A DNA stretch of 64,000 bases from Pseudonocardia hierapolitana. Its GTDB lineage: Bacteria > Actinomycetota > Actinomycetes > Mycobacteriales > Pseudonocardiaceae. Of the stretch, positions 62,262-64,000 are shown piece after piece. A program made the translations under genes and the position numbers. Position 1 is the stretch's first letter. Every line of letters starts with the position of its first letter. The DNA lies in contig NZ_VIWU01000001.1 of the NCBI RefSeq assembly GCF_007994075.1, forward strand, positions 8,742,001 through 8,806,000, read 5' to 3'. The notes beneath the pieces were generated by a model. The model saw nothing but the letters and a program-made list of their open reading frames with translations, ran no database searches and was not told the DNA's origin.

Positions 62262-64000
62262 TCAGACGGGCCGGCGGAATTCCTGCGCCTCCTCGTCGAG
62301 CACGAGCACCCGCGCCGTCGGGATGTCGAAGAACAGCCCGAGCAGCGCCGCGTCGACGCCGTGGGCTCGCAAGGCCGCCAGCTGCTGCGCCACGTTCACC
62401 ATGGCGAGCGCCTCGACCTCGCCGTAGCCCGCGGCGAGCGCGGCCTTCCCGACGGGATGCCCGGCACGCAGCGCCTCCAGGCTGGGAGCGCCCGAGGCGA
62501 GCCAGTCGCCGAGCGGGTCGCCGGGCTGCTGCGCCCCGTCGAGCAGCCCGCGCATCGCACCGCACCCCGAGTGGCCGCACACCGCGATCAGCGGGACGCG
62601 CAGCACCTCGGTGGCGTAGTGGAGCGCGGCGCGCATCGACGTCCCGGCCACCAGGTTGCCGACGTTCTGCACGGTGAACAGGTCGCCCGGGCCGCTGCGG
62701 GTGATCAGGTTGGGCTGCACGCGCGAGTCGGCGCAGCACAGCAGCAGACCCTTCGGGGCCTGTCCGTGGGCGAGCTTCTCCAGCGTCGGCCGGATCATCT
62801 CCGCCGCGTCCGAGTGGTACGCGGCGACGCCGGCGAGGAGCGGCGCGTGCGGGGTGTGGTCGACCTCCTGCCCCGGTGTCATTTGCCACTGCGACCAGGT
62901 GGCGTAACCGTGGCGCGGCCGGTCGCCCTGCACGCGAGCTCCCGGCTCGGTGACGACGACCTCCGCTCCGCTCGCGCGCCGCCGGGCCGTCCAGGCGTCC
63001 AGGTGGTCGAACGCCGTGTGGTCGAGGTAGTCGACGACGAGCTCGACGCGCACCGGAGCACCCGCAGGCACGGTGGCCAGGGTGCGCGAGAGCGCGGGCA
63101 CCGACAGGAAGCTGAGCGTGCCCTCGACGATGACGCGCCACGGCTCGGCACCGTCCGGTTCGACGATCCGCACCCGGGCACGGGCTGCCCGGCGCAGCAT
63201 CACGAGGCCGGCCAGCACGAGGCCGATCGCGACCCCTTCGAGGAGGTTCAGCAGAAGCACGCCCGCGACCGTGCCGAGGTAGACCACCAGCTCGCCGTGC
63301 GAGCGGGCGGCTCGCAGGTCCGCGGGCTTCACCAGCTGCAGCCCGACCACCACGAGCAGCCCGGCGAGCGCGGCGAGCGGGATCAGCTCGACCACGCCCA
63401 CGAGCGCGATCCCGAACACCGCGATCCACCCCCCGTGCAGCACTGTGGACGCCCGGGTGCGCGCCCCGGACTCGACGTTGGTGGCGCTGCGCACGATGAC
63501 CCCGGTGACGGGCAGCCCGCCCAGGACGCCGGAGATCGTGTTCGCGGCACCCTGGCCGATGAGTTCGCGGTCCGCGTTCGCGCGCGGGGCCCAGCGGCCG
63601 GCGTCGCTCTGCAGCCGGTCCACGGCGACGGCGGACAACAGGCTCTCCACGCTCGCGATCAGCGCGATCGTGAGCATCCCGCCGGCGATGCCCGCCCACG
63701 GCAGATCCGGCAGCAGCGTGGGGAGCTCGATCGCCTCGAGCAGGTTGCCCGGGAGGTCGACGCGGGGAGCACCGGGCATCAGCAGGGCGAGTGCGGTGGC
63801 GGTGCCGACGGCGACGAGCGCGCCCGGGAGCACGCGCGCCCGGCGCGGCAGCCGCGGCCACAGCAGGAGCAGCGCGACCGTGGCTGCGCCGATCAGCACG
63901 GCGTCCGGCCGGGCCTGCGCCACCTGGGCCGGGAGCTCGGCCAGCGCACCCGGGGCGCCCGTCGGCGGGCTCCCGCCGAGCACGACGTGCAGCTGCGCGA
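62262..64000 (-). CDS. SulP-family anion transporter fused to a beta-carbonic anhydrase (N-terminus beyond window)
   Basis: At least 579 residues, open through the right edge of the window. The membrane part has SulP marks (GGMLTIALIASVESLLSAVAVDRL, ANRELIGQGAAN-like NADRELIGQGAANTISGVLGGLPVTGVIVRSATN). A short STAS-like segment follows (VRVELVVDYLDHTAFDHL). The C-terminal 200 residues are a beta-carbonic anhydrase with zinc ligands in LLLCCADSRVQPN and VCGHSGCGAMRGLL. Such fusions are known in mycobacteria and other bacteria and are thought to couple bicarbonate transport with CO2 hydration. The stop lies at 62262. Confidence 0.93.
   Translation of the reverse strand, partial: AQLHVVLGGSPPTGAPGALAELPAQVAQARPDAVLIGAATVALLLLWPRLPRRARVLPGALVAVGTATALALLMPGAPRVDLPGNLLEAIELPTLLPDLPWAGIAGGMLTIALIASVESLLSAVAVDRLQSDAGRWAPRANADRELIGQGAANTISGVLGGLPVTGVIVRSATNVESGARTRASTVLHGGWIAVFGIALVGVVELIPLAALAGLLVVVGLQLVKPADLRAARSHGELVVYLGTVAGVLLLNLLEGVAIGLVLAGLVMLRRAARARVRIVEPDGAEPWRVIVEGTLSFLSVPALSRTLATVPAGAPVRVELVVDYLDHTAFDHLDAWTARRRASGAEVVVTEPGARVQGDRPRHGYATWSQWQMTPGQEVDHTPHAPLLAGVAAYHSDAAEMIRPTLEKLAHGQAPKGLLLCCADSRVQPNLITRSGPGDLFTVQNVGNLVAGTSMRAALHYATEVLRVPLIAVCGHSGCGAMRGLLDGAQQPGDPLGDWLASGAPSLEALRAGHPVGKAALAAGYGEVEALAMVNVAQQLAALRAHGVDAALLGLFFDIPTARVLVLDEEAQEFRRPV

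Overview
The window is about 74% GC, with overlapping stop/start codons, many GTG starts and very short intergenic gaps. Gene content and order (bioF-bioD-bioB-bsaP, nrtR/nadABC, hisDCBHAFI, trpE...trpCBA-lgt) follow the backbone known from Mycobacterium and other Actinomycetes. The best guess is a Pseudonocardia-like member of the Pseudonocardiales. This is inferred from reading only; no database search was run. I saw no rRNA, tRNA, CRISPR array, transposase or phage gene.

Layout. 1-6700 (+): a tightly coupled Nit1C-type operon: partial MSMEG_0572-like gene, radical SAM, GNAT-AIR synthase fusion, nitrilase, flavoprotein, a second nitrilase whose catalytic Glu and Cys are both Asp, and a GT4 glycosyltransferase. 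6616-11544 (-): LacI regulator, zinc alcohol dehydrogenase, Tm-1/UPF0261 protein, substrate-binding lipoprotein and a collapsed ABC ATPase/permease remnant, divergent from an MHS-family transporter (11648-12997). 12998-13996: a gene-free, repeat-rich interval with two related miniature elements bearing perfect terminal inverted repeats, a 17-bp tandem repeat and a perfect 70-bp palindrome. 13997-17125 (-): carbohydrate ABC importer without its ATPase. 17291-24687: STAS protein, FkbM methyltransferase, PrmC-like methyltransferase, a frameshifted cupin gene, a DUF1992 protein and two tandem Ser/Thr kinases with PQQ-type propellers.

24701-33121 (-): DUF2461 gene, lgt, trpA, trpB, trpC, Trp-associated membrane protein and trpE, interrupted by a plus-strand propeller gene. 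33188-39667: regulators (TetR, LuxR/histidine kinase pair, HxlR), an FhuF-like iron protein with an IdeR-like box on its start codon, AlaX and an NAD(P)-binding protein. 39865-46615 (-): hisD-C-B-PHP-H-A-F-I. The PHP protein sits where a histidinol-phosphatase is needed. No trpF is seen, which suits a bifunctional HisA/PriA. 46691-48825 holds two dead genes (matrixin-like protease, haloalkane dehalogenase tail) around an SDR gene. 48847-53179: nadC-nadB-nadA, divergent from nrtR with a candidate operator between. 53184-64000: Lon-N-like protein, DMT transporter, CGNR zinc finger, PIN/Phd toxin-antitoxin pair with its operator, a NodA-like acyltransferase, bsaP-bioB-bioD-bioF, a HAD dehalogenase-like/DyP peroxidase pair, a tandem GNAT and a SulP-carbonic anhydrase fusion cut by the window end.

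Themes. A TANNNT hexamer lies exactly 6 nt before the start codon of many transcription-unit leaders, which predicts widespread leaderless mRNAs. Several convergent gene pairs overlap at their 3' ends. The strongest candidates for undescribed biology are the Nit1C variant with a paired nitrilase pseudoenzyme, the NodA-like acyltransferase outside any nod context, and the terminal-inverted-repeat elements around the large palindrome.
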